Of a stretch of DNA of 64,000 nucleotides, positions 50,080-60,900 are shown piece by piece. The notes under the pieces are model-generated. The model was not told where the DNA came from. It searched no databases and saw only the letters and a program-made list of their open reading frames with translations. The stretch's first letter is position 1; each line of letters begins with the position of its first letter. The DNA is from Chamaelirium japonicum (lineage: Eukaryota > Streptophyta > Magnoliopsida > Liliales > Melanthiaceae), in contig OX393552.1 in NCBI GenBank assembly GCA_947650365.1, forward strand, positions 24,147,444 through 24,211,443. The letters run 5' to 3'. A program made the translations under genes and the position numbers.

Positions 50080-50667
50080 ATGTCACTGCCGTCGAACCTC
50101 CAGCCGTCGCCGGCCAGCCCGGAGTGGCTGAACAAGGGCGACAACGCGTGGCAGCTGACGGCGGCGACGCTGGTGGGGATGCAGAGCATCCCGGGTCTGA
50201 TCATCCTGTACGGCGGTCTCGTCAAGAAGAAGTGGGCCGTCAACTCGGCGTTCATGGCCCTCTACGCCTTCGCGGCCGTCCTCGTCTGCTGGGTCGGGTG
50301 GGCCTTCCAGATGTCGTTCGGGGACGAGCTCGCCCCCTTCCTGGGCCGGCCCACCATCGCCCTCGACGAGAAGTTCCTGCTCGACCAGGGGTTCGCCGGG
50401 CTGTACCCCCGCGCCACCCTCGTCTTCTTCCAGTTCGTGTTCGCCGCCATCACGCTGATCCTCATCGCCGGGGCGCTGCTGGGGCGGATGAACTTCCAGG
50501 CGTGGATGCTCTTCGTGCCGCTGTGGCTCACCTTCTCGTACACCGTCGGGGCGTTCAGCATCTGGTGCCCGGGAGGGTTTCTGTTCAGGGCGGGGGTGAT
50601 GGACTTCGCCGGCGGCTTCGTCATCCACCTCGCGTCCGGCGTCGCCGGATTCACCGCCGCCTTCTGG
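50080..50667 (+). CDS. Ammonium transporter, AMT2/AMT3 type, exon 1
   Basis: Encodes residues 1-196 of a plasma-membrane ammonium/ammonia channel of the Amt/Mep/Rh family. The start is the ATG at 50080, giving [30 protein letters not shown] and [12 protein letters not shown] are the conserved first membrane segment. [10 protein letters not shown] contains the probable pore Phe (F121), and [15 protein letters not shown] contains the structural Asp (D175) and the first pore His (H183). These positions are assigned by alignment in my head to known Amt proteins. The exon ends after TTCTGG at a GTGAGG donor, phase 0. Codons are strongly G/C-ending. The presence of introns and closer similarity to the MEP-like AMT2/3 clade separate it from the mostly intronless AMT1 genes. 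The loop after residue 100 ([10 protein letters not shown]) looks short for the family. Confidence 0.95.
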
Positions 50668-51921
50668 GTGAGGATTTCCCGTCGATCTTCTTCAGACTAT
50701 GCGCTACTCACTGTCTTGACTCTTTGTCGACGATGATCACAACGTAGCTGATGGCCCAGTCCGATCGAGGACCTTTAGGCTAGGCCCGATTCACCCATGA
50801 AGCTAGCAGTTAACATGGGCCTTAGGTTAGGCCTGGCTGAGACTTTTTAAGTCCAAAAAAAAAAAAACATTTTGGGCCGGATTTTTTTTTTGCAGTAATT
50901 TCGGGCAACACAGCAGTACTCACCAAATTTATTGAAAATTGTTGAGGATGATTAATTATCTTACACTAGACAAAGCATTATTCATCAGATTTTAACAAAT
51001 TTTGAAACTTTTAGGATAAAATTTTGATTATAGCTCACTTTCTTCTCTCATAGCTCACCGTAACACCCATCATCTACTTTGAGGGATGTTAGGGTGAGCT
51101 AGAATTAAGCTATGGAAGGAGAAAAGTGAGTTGCAATCAAAATTGGCCCGATTTTACTAGGGCACCCCTGCACCTACGACAGCTGTCCCCTTCACCAGCA
51201 CCACAAGTAACCACAGCTGCTATCACCACATCCGCCCCCTCCTCATCCTTTCCTCCATCTCCTTCCACTTCCTCCTCCCCTTCTTCCTCTTCTCCTTCCC
51301 TACTCGTCAAAATTCTAACAATTGTGTTAGTGGCTACCAGCGGATATTGCTGGTGGTGGGGAGCCACTGACACAAGCCTAAGATGGATTAGGACTTCAAC
51401 AAGGAGGATGGAGGGGGTGCCGGTAGTTACGGGTTCGATACGTACAGTAGTTGGCAAAGAACATGCATTATGCTAAGGTGAGGATGTTGTGGGTCCACCA
51501 AGGAAACTTCCAAATCAGTCGATGCATATTCCCGGACGATCTAGTCCGATTCGAAGGTGGGTTCATTATCCGAATGGTTTCCAAACATCCGCCGATTTAT
51601 AAAAGAAAAAAACAACAAAAAAAAGGACGGATTCATAGGTAAGATAAATCTCAGCCCTAGGATATGTATGTACACATCGAAGTCATCCAAACATCCAAAG
51701 TCAAGATCTATGTAAACATTTATTAGTAATTTCGTTGATTAAAAAAATAAATAAAATAATAAAGTGATTTTGTTTTTCATTTAAAATGATTATGTGAGTT
51801 CTTCATAAATCTGCATCAAGGATTATATATATTTAACACGTATTAAATAAAATGGCCATTTTCAACCTGTATGGTTGGCTGCTAAACTGATGACTAACGG
51901 AACAATATATCCTATGCACAG
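50668..51921 (+). other. AMT intron 1
   Basis: 1254 bp with GT (50668) and AG (51920-51921) borders, phase 0: TGG | GTG GGG CCA joins exon 1 to exon 2 and restores the family sequence W-V-G-P. It contains the palindromic MITE at 51020-51145 and a C/T-rich stretch at 51220-51300. Open frames inside it on either strand are not supported. Confidence 0.9.
51020..51145. mobile_element. 126-bp palindromic MITE in AMT intron 1
   Basis: AATTTTGATTATAGCTCACT at the left is inverted at the right as AGTGAGTTGCAATCAAAATT. The centre has TAGCTCACC and its inverse GGGTGAGCTA. The flanks show no clear duplication. Confidence 0.7.
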
Positions 51922-52207
51922 GTGGGGCCACGGGCTAGGAAGGACAGGGAGAGCTTCCCGCCAAACAACATCCTGCTGGCGCTGGCCGGCGCCGGCCTGC
52001 TGTGGATGGGGTGGAGCGGGTTCAACGGCGGAGCCCCCTACTCCGCCAATGCCAGCGCCTCGCTGGCCGTCCTCAACACCCACGTGTGCGCGGCCACCAG
52101 CCTCCTCGTCTGGCTCTTCCTCGACGTCATCTTCTTCGCCAAGCCCTCCGTCATCGGGGCCATCCAAGGGATGATCACCGGCCTCGTGTGCATCACCCCG
52201 GCTGCCG
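51922..52207 (+). CDS. Ammonium transporter, AMT2/AMT3 type, exon 2
   Basis: Encodes residues 197-291 and the first base of codon 292. Reads [16 protein letters not shown], then the membrane segment [21 protein letters not shown], then [20 protein letters not shown] and [20 protein letters not shown], all highly conserved in AMT2/3 proteins. The acceptor is CACAG/GTGGGG (51921/51922). The donor is GCCG/GTATTG (52207/52208), phase 1. The family has Gly where this protein has the second Ala of PAAG (usually PGAG), a mild change. Confidence 0.94.
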
Positions 52208-53317
52208 GTATTGCCCCCATCCCTGTTGTGTCAATGAATCTCCAACAAGGAATTATCAACAATGATAGTACTAACATGCGTACCCAAGACCTCCCAGGCA
52301 CCTTGATAAGGGCACTGCCCTTTATGAACATACACTGTTGGTCCCATGCACCCCACTGCCACCAGTACCGTGCAACTAACCACCACCACCAGTCTTCCTC
52401 CTTCCTCTTCCTCCTCCTCCTTCCCCAACTCTTCCTCTTCATCCTCCTCCTCACTCGGTTTTCCTTCTCATTTTGCATGGGATTGTTTGGTGGATAACAA
52501 CCGAATAATTCCACACCATGTTTGTATGTGCCTAGCTCTTTATCCCTGTGTGAAGAACCCAGTCTTCGATATCCACCTCCTCACAAAACCAACTTGTAAG
52601 GAGAGGTCCAAGGCTGATGTATAAACTGCAAATCATCTGCTCCCATTATCGATGTGGGACTAACCTAGCCGTGTCACCATCTCAACACTCCTCCTCACGC
52701 AGGACACGCGTGGCAAGAGCATAATTAGGAGGTACTCCCTGAGCGGGTCTGACTCTGATATCACGTGAAGAATCCAATCTTGGATATCCTCCTCCTCACA
52801 AAATTGGCTTGTAATGGGAGGTCCAAGCTAAGGCTGGTATATAAATTGCACATCATCTGATCCCATTACCGAAGTAGAACTAACCCGTGTGCAGGGGCGG
52901 ACCGACGTTGGGGCGAGGGGGGGCTCAAGCCCCCCCTGACTTTTGAGAAAAAAAAAAAACCGGATGTAATTTATGATCTCCCGAGCATCCCGCATCCCGC
53001 GTCCCGCGTATAAAACCCTTGCCCCGGCCATCAGCCCCCTACCCTGCTTCAGTTCGAAAAAAAAAAAAACCCTAAGTTCCTAACGGCTGGCGGCGGGATC
53101 CCCTCGCGGTGGCTGGCGGCGGGATCCCCTCTCGGCGGCCGGTGGCGGGATCCCCTCTTCGGCTCTTCTCCCTCGGTGAGTCGATGGGCAGGTGCGGCGG
53201 TGGCTGATCGCCTGATCTAATCTTGGCGGCCGGCTCTTCTCCCTCGGTGAGTCCGCTCGGTGCTCTCACCATTCGAACCCATCTCTGATCTCTCTCTCCC
53301 TCTGCAGATTTATTTAG

Positions 53318-53546
53318 CTTGAATTAGACTTTACCCCCCAAAACTAACTGTTTTCTCAACTCACACCCCAAAACTTTATTTCTTTTCCGTCAGCCCACCC
53401 TTTCTCTTAGATGGTGTGAGCTGACGAGCCTGACGGAACAGTTAGTTTTGGGCCTTTGGCCCCTTTAGGGGCTAAAGTCTAATTAATGAAAACATAGAAG
53501 AAAGTCTAATTCAAACAAAATTTGGGGGGCATAGTCAAAATAATCC
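53318..53546. mobile_element. Mutator-type MITE inside the hAT element, decayed
   Basis: Same family as 11640-11905. The shared ends are TTGAATTAGACTTTACCCCC and the inverse ...GAAAGTCTAATTCAAACAAAATTTG, with GGCATAGTCAAAATAATCC near the right end and CCGTCAGCCCACCC in the centre. The outermost left terminus is missing. Confidence 0.7.
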
Positions 53547-53758
53547 ATTTTTTCTTACCTTGGTTAGAACTTCAGATTGTTGAGTTGTTCTCAAAAGATT
53601 TTTTTTTTTTTTTCTTTGATACAAATTGATATAAACTGTTCACTTCATCACTTGTTTTCTTTTTTTCTTTGGTACAAATTATTCTCAATAGAAAAAAATT
53701 GTTCACTTGTTCACAAATCACTATACAAATTGATAAAGGAAAAAGAGGAAATTGTGAT

Positions 53759-54234
53759 TAGGGCTGGCAATTTCGGACCCGACACGGCAGACCCGACACA
53801 ACCCGACACGAAGTTAGCGGGTCTGGGTCAGGGCTAAACGGGTTCGGATCGTAAACGGGTCGACACGATAGACCCGTTTAATAAATGGGTCGGGTCCGGG
53901 TTTAGGGTTTGTACACGGTAGACCCGGGAAGACCCGTTTAGTATTCAACGGGTCGGGTCGGATCTACCCGCAATCTGATACTATAATATATAATACCAGC
54001 GGGTCTTTCGGGTCAGGTCGGGTCGAGTTGGATTGGGTCGGATCGGGTCAACTGAATAGACCCGGGTTGTAAACGGGTCTTATCGGGTCTACCCGTTTAT
54101 TAGCGGGTCGGGTACGGGGTTTAGGATCTAGACACGATTAGTTAAACGGGTCGGGCCCGGGTCTAGGGGTTTTGGATACGACATGACACTAGACACGACA
54201 CGAACCCATCATGACACGACCCATTGCCACCCCT
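53759..54234. mobile_element. MITE with GGGTCGGGT interior, 9-bp TSD
   Basis: Starts TAGGGCTGGCAATTTCGGAC and ends CATTGCCACCCCT. AATTGTGAT occurs at 53750-53758 and 54235-54243. It is the inverse of the element at 49413-49862 next to the AMT promoter. The interior is made of AACGGGTC, GACCCGT and GGGTCGGGTC motifs. Confidence 0.85.
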
Positions 54235-54415
54235 AATTGTGATCCATTTTTTTTCATATCACAATATAAATTGATACAAAAATAAAGTCAGTATATATAT
54301 ACAAACAGAATTTGGGATCCTTTGGGGGAAAAAAAGAAAAGAAAAAGTAAGTTTTTTCTCATATCCTATTATGATAATTAGTTAGTTGCTCACATGGGCG
54401 GATCTCATCTAGTAT

Positions 54416-54505
54416 ATTGAGAGAGATATTTTCAATAGCATCGATATGGAGACAATTGTTCAACGCTTCCAGAATATGAAAAGTCGTAGAGGACAATTGC
54501 CATAA
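54416..54505 (+). pseudogene. hAT transposase C-terminal remnant
   Basis: A 29-codon frame reading IERDIFNSIDMETIVQRF then QNMKSRRGQLP and a stop. It matches the very end of the hAT C-terminal dimerisation domain of the kind found in plant zinc-finger-MYM/hAT transposases (IE.....ID...I..F..MK.R). TCATCTAG just before it resembles a splice acceptor. The catalytic part of the protein is absent, so the element cannot move by itself. The match is from memory of the family. Confidence 0.65.
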
Positions 54506-54681
54506 AAAGTCTTTGTCAGTGATCCAAAAATGCTATTTTTTGTAATTGTAAGTGCTACATTTTGTTATGAAGTTCTGCTAAACAAATGTTATTGAAGTTT
54601 ACATTTGTTTAAAATGTTTATGCCCCCCCTGAGGAAAAATTCTGGGTCCGCCACTGCCCGTGTGACCATCTAAACACCCTA

Positions 54682-55974
54682 GAATGTCTGTCATTAACCA
54701 CTAACATAATGTGGTATTGTTCGGTGGATATCCACCAAACAATCCCACATCATGTTGGCCGGTAGCTAGGATTGAGTCTCCAACAAGGAGGAGGAAAAGG
54801 GAAAAAGAAAGAGTATGAAAAAGAAGGGAAAGATAAGGAAGGAGGAGGTTGCGACAGTCAGAACACAGGGGTCAAGGGAGGGGAGGGCGGAGGCAAACCC
54901 TTATATGAGATTCCTTATCAAAATAGGGACCTTGGTTAAATATAGGAATAAGGTTGGGATGCCCATATCAAGTTGGGGGCCCTTATAATTTTACGTGTGC
55001 AAATAGCAACCCCTCTCGGATATGTCAAACATATACAAGCTTTTGACTGAGTCTTGAGTTCATGATCAAAAGCGCTAGAGAAAAGATTTTATTAGAATTT
55101 TTTTATTTGTTTGGACCACTATAGTGATCAGTACATCTCTTGTTAGTGTTTTGGCACAAGAAAGACCAAGGATCGAAACTCATCAGGATCCATGGAAATG
55201 CCTTGATTGTTAAATAACCTTACATAAAGGAATGGTCGTCACGAAGACAAGAGGAAGAGACCCGCCACGTACTACAAAATTAGAGGAAATTAATGTGCCG
55301 CAACACTAATTAGAGCCGTTGACCAAGTTCATGCACAAGTTGCATATGTCTTACTAATTGAACTATTCGTTGACTATTTTTATTAGAGTTTGTTCCATTA
55401 CTATTAATTGAGCCAAGCCCAAGCCCAAAGTTTAGTCCCATTTAATAAACAAGTCAAACTCAAAAATAGAAAAGTTAGGCTCGGTTTATCAAATGAGCCA
55501 AGCCAAGTTGGAACAGCTAACCTTTAGACCTAGCATAGCTTATAACCGGGCTAATATGCTTGGCTAGCTCGATTGCAGCCCTAGTGGGAAGAAAACAGGT
55601 ATAATATTTGTCATTCCCTAGCTTTGAACATAAGCGGAATTAACGGTTTGAACTGATTTGGATCGGACCGGGAACCTATTCGGTTCGATCTCCGGCGCCC
55701 TTTTGAAAATAATAAAACATTGCAAGTGGTACTTTCTCTCTCCTTTGTTGGAAAAGTTCTATGTTCGACTTCCGGTATGGACATCTTGGATCCAACTTTC
55801 GCTCAAGGCCGTTCTTGTCTTTGTGCGTACGAATCCTAACGGTTGATGTCATGTTCACACGATTATTAAATATAATAAAAATAATAGTTATGTTGCATTT
55901 CTCCGTTTTGATCTTCGGACCTTTTTGAGTACCAATGCTTTAGCTCTATGTCTTTGTCAGCATAATCGGTCCAT

Positions 55975-55975
<1 letters not shown>
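54682..55975. other. No gene seen; intronic sequence
   Basis: 54717-54760 contains a small palindrome (TGTTCGGTGGATATCCACCAAACA). A purine-rich stretch (GGAGGAGG, AAAGAAAGAG) follows. The remainder is AT-rich and unclassified. Confidence 0.4.
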
Positions 55976-56069
<94 letters not shown>

Positions 56070-56157
56070 TAATGCAATTGTGCAGCGGATTAACGTGAGA
56101 CTAACGTACGGCCAAGTCATGAATGGCCGCATGTGTAGATTTTTTTTTTTTTTTTAA
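55976..56157. repeat. (TA)n(GA)n microsatellite and unclassified spacer
   Basis: About 76 bp of TA repeat passes into a GA tract, then 71 bp of unique DNA containing AATGCAATTGTGCAGCGG, then 16 T. It has the one-sided look of the (TA)n(GA)n-bounded elements but no visible second arm. Confidence 0.8.
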
Positions 56158-56281
56158 GGATGATCACCTATACCTTGATGAGCCACATGTCAAAAATCAA
56201 CTCATTCTAAGACTTATATGTGCTTCAAATGTGCTCGGCTTTTTTGACATGTGGCTCATCAAGAGATAGGTGATCACCCTC
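56158..56281. mobile_element. 124-bp MITE with poly-T/poly-A outer ends
   Basis: GGATGATCACCTATACCTTG and ATGAGCCACATGTCAAAAA at the left are inverted at the right (TTTTTGACATGTGGCTCAT, GATAGGTGATCACCCT). Outside are a T-run on the left and an A-run and then (TA)n on the right, so the palindrome continues into the simple repeats. Confidence 0.85.
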
Positions 56282-56293
56282 AAAAAAAAAAAA

Positions 56294-56337
<44 letters not shown>

Positions 56338-56340
56338 GGA

Positions 56341-57479
56341 TGTTGGGTGTGTGTTTTAAAACCACACAAAGGAATGGGCTTTTAGTCCCATATCGGTAAG
56401 GGGAAAAATCCCCTACCAACTTAAATAGGATTCCCCACTTCCCCCCACTAGTCATCACACTAGAGGAGGGGCTCCACTAGCCCACACACGCGCGCGCGTG
56501 TGTGTGCCGTGCCGAGCCGAGCCGAGCCGGGCTTGGGCTTGGGCATGGGCTGGGCGGCGCGTGTGTGCGCGCCCGCGGACCCGGACACGATAGCACCTCC
56601 GAAATGGGCTGGTCCGCACCTGCCCTATTTTTACTTTTTGCTTTTAAGTCCTCCACTATTTATTATTTACCATTTGGGATACTAGCCGTTACGCGAGAAG
56701 CGCTGCATGCTAGCCGTTACGTACAGGCTCGCTGCGAGCTGTAATGTGCGAGGTTAATGGGCTTAATCGCAGCCCATTAACCTCTCCCCTCTTTCAGCCT
56801 CCCATTAACAGCCCGAGGCCTATATAAGGCCCGGTGCAGCTATGGGATTTACATACTCCGAAAATCGGAATTCCTCCCTGCTTGCTGCCTCTCCCTCTCT
56901 CTCATTCTCTCGTGCCGTGTTGCTGTGGTGCTGCCCCTTTGCTCCGAAGAGACTCCCTCTCTCGGACCAAAGCTTTGCTGCGGTGCTGCCTCCCGGCCTC
57001 GAGAAGTCGTCATCGAGTCGCTGGGTTCCTGAAAGTCTACGAGGTTCGCAAAGCCTTCTTGGAGTCGTGCCGACGAGAAGGAGGTCGCCTGACCGGGGTC
57101 GCCGTATCTCCGAGAACAATTGCCACGAGACCCGCACGAGGGGGGCAATAAGATTCTTGGGACAGTGCCTAGCACGCTTCGACCACAGGCCAGAGTTTCT
57201 AACTCTTATTCTGTCCTAATATTAGATCTAAAATAATTGACTTGCATCTAATAGAGAAGTCTAAATAATTAGATTATTTTAGATAGATTATTTCTCCCTT
57301 TTAGAAAAGTTCGGCAAGGTGAATGACGGTTCCATAGAACCCGCTCTGCCTTGGCAAACAATTTCTAAAAGAGATTTGTGACTTGTCCTTGTTTGTGAAA
57401 ATAATATTTGCTAATAAATTTTAATAAGAATTTGATTAAATCCTAAATTTGCTAGTTTAGAACGATTAGATTTCCAACA
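56341..57479 (+). repeat. 5' LTR of the young copia element
   Basis: 1139 bp. A TATA box TATATAAGG at 56821-56829 predicts transcription from about 56850. A (CG)n(TG)n patch lies at 56487-56505, followed by GAGCCGAGCC repeats where the two LTRs differ by one 5-bp unit. Confidence 0.97.
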
Positions 57480-57481
57480 AT

Positions 57482-57496
57482 CCAAGAATCTTATTG
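57482..57496 (+). promoter_or_regulatory. Unusual primer-site candidate, complementary to the element's own LTR
   Basis: CCAAGAATCTTATTG begins two bases after the 5' LTR end, where the primer-binding site is expected. It is not complementary to initiator-Met tRNA. It is a perfect 15-bp reverse complement of CAATAAGATTCTTGG at 57146-57160 in the LTR (and in the 3' LTR at about 62732). Its function as a primer site is inference. Confidence 0.5.
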
Positions 57497-57905
57497 TAAT
57501 TTAATCGTTCATAAGTTATTTTCTTTGCAACGTGCTCACTAAGTTAGCCTACGTGATCATCTATTAGTCTTTATTTCGTGCTACCTATTAGTTGCTACTA
57601 ATTACAAAACTATTTTCTACAAAAGTAAATTAGAAGCATAGATTATAGAAAAGACTAAAAGTCGTCATTGAAATATTCCACTACCTACGGTGTCTAGAAA
57701 GGCTTGTCAAACCGGTATTAAATTGCCCAAGGTAGCTTGGTATTTGAGCGAGCCTAGTGCTCCACCTCCTACCTGGAGCCCATCTGGCCGTTAGGATTTG
57801 GAAATTTCATTTGGACTTCTAAAAGTCGAATCTATCTAGGTGTACTTTAAAATTGACAAAACTTATTTTTCGACCACAGATTTCAACTCCTAATTTTGGT
57901 CCGAA

Positions 57906-60900
57906 ATGGCCTCACCAAACCGTGAAACCCTTAGTGCTAAACCCGAGAAGTTTGACGGGTCTAACTTCAAGAGGTGGCAAAACCAGATGCGATTCTGGCT
58001 AACCACACTTGGGTTAATGTCAGCCATAGGTGAAACCGCACCAGGAGTATCCAACGGGTCTAGCCAAACTCGTCGCACCCGAGCCTCCACTTCACAACCT
58101 GAACCTGAATCCACTTCTGGCATTCCCACTAGGACCCCAGAAGAAATCAACTACCATGGCCTTCATAGGATCCTAGGGGCCTTATCTGATAGATTATACG
58201 ATATCTATTATACCATTCAAAACCCTAAGGACCTATGGGATACCCTAGAGCGTAAGTATGGCCTAGATGATGCTGGAGTAAAACGCTTCAAAGCGTCTGA
58301 CTTCAACAGCTTCAAAATGGTTGACTCCAAACCCATGAATGATCAGATTCATGAGTTTGAGAACCTAGTCCAACATCTGAAGACTAATGGTTCCACCCTT
58401 GATGAAACCTTCCAGATAGCCTGTCTTATAGATAAACTACCTGCTTCTTGGTCTGAATTCTCTAAGCACCTAAGTCATACCCAAGGTGACCTAACCCTAA
58501 CTCAAGTTCTAAACTCTATTAGAATTGAGGAGCAACATAGGCTCAGGGAAAAGGGATCCTCTGAATCCAAACCCAAGGTCAACAACGTAGAGGGTCAACC
58601 GTCTAAACCATTCCAAAAACCTAGACACAAGTTCCAGAAGAAACCCTTCCACCCTAAGCCTAAGCCATATACTAAGAAGCCATACCATAGCAACCATAAC
58701 CCAAACCATCCCAAGGACCAAAAGAAGGAAGGAGTGCGTTGCTGCTACGTCTGCGGTCGGACCAATCACATGGCCAACCAATGCTTCTACAAGAAGACAG
58801 CACCACCTCCAAATCCAAGAAGAAATGGTCCAACGCCACCCGGCTCCCAAGTCAACATGGTGACCTCTGGAGCTGGCTCTTCTGGGACCGCTTTCAGGTC
58901 TGTTCTCTTCACCCCTGAAGTTAACATGACCTTTCAAGCATTTGATTGGTGGATTGACACAGGAGCTAACATTCATGTTTGCCCTGATCAATCTTTGTTT
59001 TCCACCTATCAGGTCTCAGGTGGAGGAGCTGTAAGCATGGGGAACAATGCTGAGGCTCATGTGCTAGGGATAGGACGGATCGACCTGAAGCTGACGTCGG
59101 AGAAGACCCTGACCCTGCGCGGAGTCCACCACGTTCCAGAGATTAGGAGGAATTTAATTAGTGGGTCCTTATTAGTCCAACAGGGCTATAAGCTTGTATT
59201 TGAGTCCAATAAGGTTGTAATAACTAAAGGAATGAATTTTATTGGAAAAGGATTTCTTTGTGATGGTTTGTTTAAATTGAATGTATTCAATCCTTCTTCT
59301 ACTATTTTAAATATTGAGTCTTCGGTCACTTGGCACCAAAGACTAGGTCATGTAAATTATAATTCAATTAAGAAACTCATGACCTTAAATATCATTCCCA
59401 AATCCGATACTAGGAATCTCGACAAGTGCGAGATATGCGTAGAAGCCAAACAACCTAAAAAATCTTTTAAAACTATCGATCGAGACTCCCAAATACTTGA
59501 ATTAATTCACAGCGATGTCTGTGATTCTGGGAGAACCTCGAGAGGTGGCAATAGATATTTTGTAACGTTCATAGATGACGCTTCAAAATATTGCCACCTC
59601 TACCTTATTAAAACTAAGGATGAAGTTCTCAGTAAATTTAAAATTTACAGAGCACTGGTTGAGAACCAATTAGACGAAACCATTAAGATCCTTAGGTCAG
59701 ACCGAGGAGGGGAGTATACCTCAAATGAGTTAAGTGAGTACTGTGATGACTATGGAATACTCCATGAAGTCACAGCTCCTTACACTCCCCAATCCAACGG
59801 TGTAGCGGAAAGGAAAAACAGAACCCTAATGAACATGGTTAATTCCATGTTACTAAGCTCTGGAGCGCCAGAGAACTTGTGGGGGGAAGCCCTAATGACG
59901 GCTTGTTTTATCCTTAACCGCATTCCGTTCAAACATAATGACTTGACCCCATACGAAGTATGGAAACATAGGAAACCTAACTTAGAATACCTAAAAGTGT
60001 GGGGGTGCCTAGCTAAGGTAAAAATCCCCGATAACAAAAGGAAGAAGATAGGACCTAAGACTGTAGATGCTATCTTTATTGGCTACGCTTCAGACAGTAA
60101 CGCTAATCGTTTTTTAGTGTTTAACTCTGAAATAAGCGAAATAGCCAATAACACCATAATCGAAGCAAGAGATGCCTCATACTTCGAAAACATCTTTCCC
60201 TATAAGACTAGGATCAACACTAGGATTAATACTAATAACCAGGCCTCCAGTTCTAATCAGGTGACTCAGATCGAACCTGAAGTCCAATTAGAACCTGAAG
60301 ACCAGATTGAACCGGTAACCCAAACCGAACCTAGGAGGAGTAAACGTGCCCGTGTAGAGAAAGTCTTTGATGACTTCTATGCACTTATGGTGGAGAACTC
60401 CCCCTCCACCTATACAGATGCAATGAAGTCCATAGACTCACCTTTTTGGAAAGAAGCCATAGATAACGAGATCCAATCCATACTTCAAAACCATACCTGG
60501 GAACTCACCAATTTACCTCCTGGTTGTAAAACCATAGGATGTAAATGGGTTTTTAAGAAAAAGCTTAGACCCGACGGTACCATAGATAAATTTAAGGCAC
60601 GACTTGTAGCCAAGGGCTTTACCCAAAAACCAGGGATAGACTACTTTGATGTCTACTCACCTGTCGCTAGGATAACCACGATTAGGATCCTCATCGCCTT
60701 AGCTTCAATCTATAAGTTAGTCATACATCAAATGGATGTTAAGACTGCTTTTTTGAATGGCGATCTTAATGAGGAAATATACATGGACCAACCCGAGGGA
60801 TTTACTGCACCTGGACAAGAGGGAAAGGTGTGTAAGTTAATTCGATCCCTCTATGGTCTTAAACAAGCCCCAAAACAATGGCACATGAAATTCGATGAAG

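Larger units (their letters stand above)
52892..54656 (+). mobile_element. hAT transposon, 1765 bp, 8-bp TSD CCCGTGTG
   Basis: Begins CAGGGGCGGACC and ends GGGTCCGCCACTG, inverted hAT-type termini. CCCGTGTG is at 52884-52891 and 54657-54664; an exact 8-bp duplication is characteristic of hAT. Near the right end a short frame matches the end of the hAT dimerisation domain. The rest of the transposase is gone, and two MITEs sit inside. A GGCGGGATCCCCTC motif is repeated three times at 53090-53155. Confidence 0.92.
52549..54676 (-). mobile_element. TRIM (minus strand), right LTR split by an hAT element
   Basis: Direct repeats 52549-52687 and 52764-52891 plus 54665-54676 share GAAGAAYCCARTCTT, CCTCCTCACAAAA and CATCTGMTCCCATTA. 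Between them is a 76-bp interior with a minus-strand primer site TGATATCAGAGTCAGA next to the right LTR, and a purine tract (GAGGAGGAG, minus strand) next to the left LTR. CCCTG (52544-52548) and CCCTA (54677-54681) may be the decayed target duplication. Confidence 0.72.

Noticed and set aside
49776..50747. Start of the AMT protein upstream of 50080, through the GA repeat
   Set aside because: The frame is open but has no ATG before 50080, the upstream translation is an Arg-Glu repeat, and homologous proteins begin close to the 50080 Met.
51126..51476. Additional AMT exon or a gene in intron 1
   Set aside because: The Ser/Pro-rich frame matches nothing in AMT proteins, and exon 1 joins exon 2 directly in phase with the family sequence.
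52208..52497. Extension of AMT exon 2 beyond 52207
   Set aside because: The open frame continues but the AMT similarity stops exactly at the GT donor, and exon 3 resumes the family sequence at the next residue.
56849..57219. Open frames of 105-125 codons in the copia LTR
   Set aside because: They occur identically in both LTRs, on both strands, with no domain; LTR sequence only.
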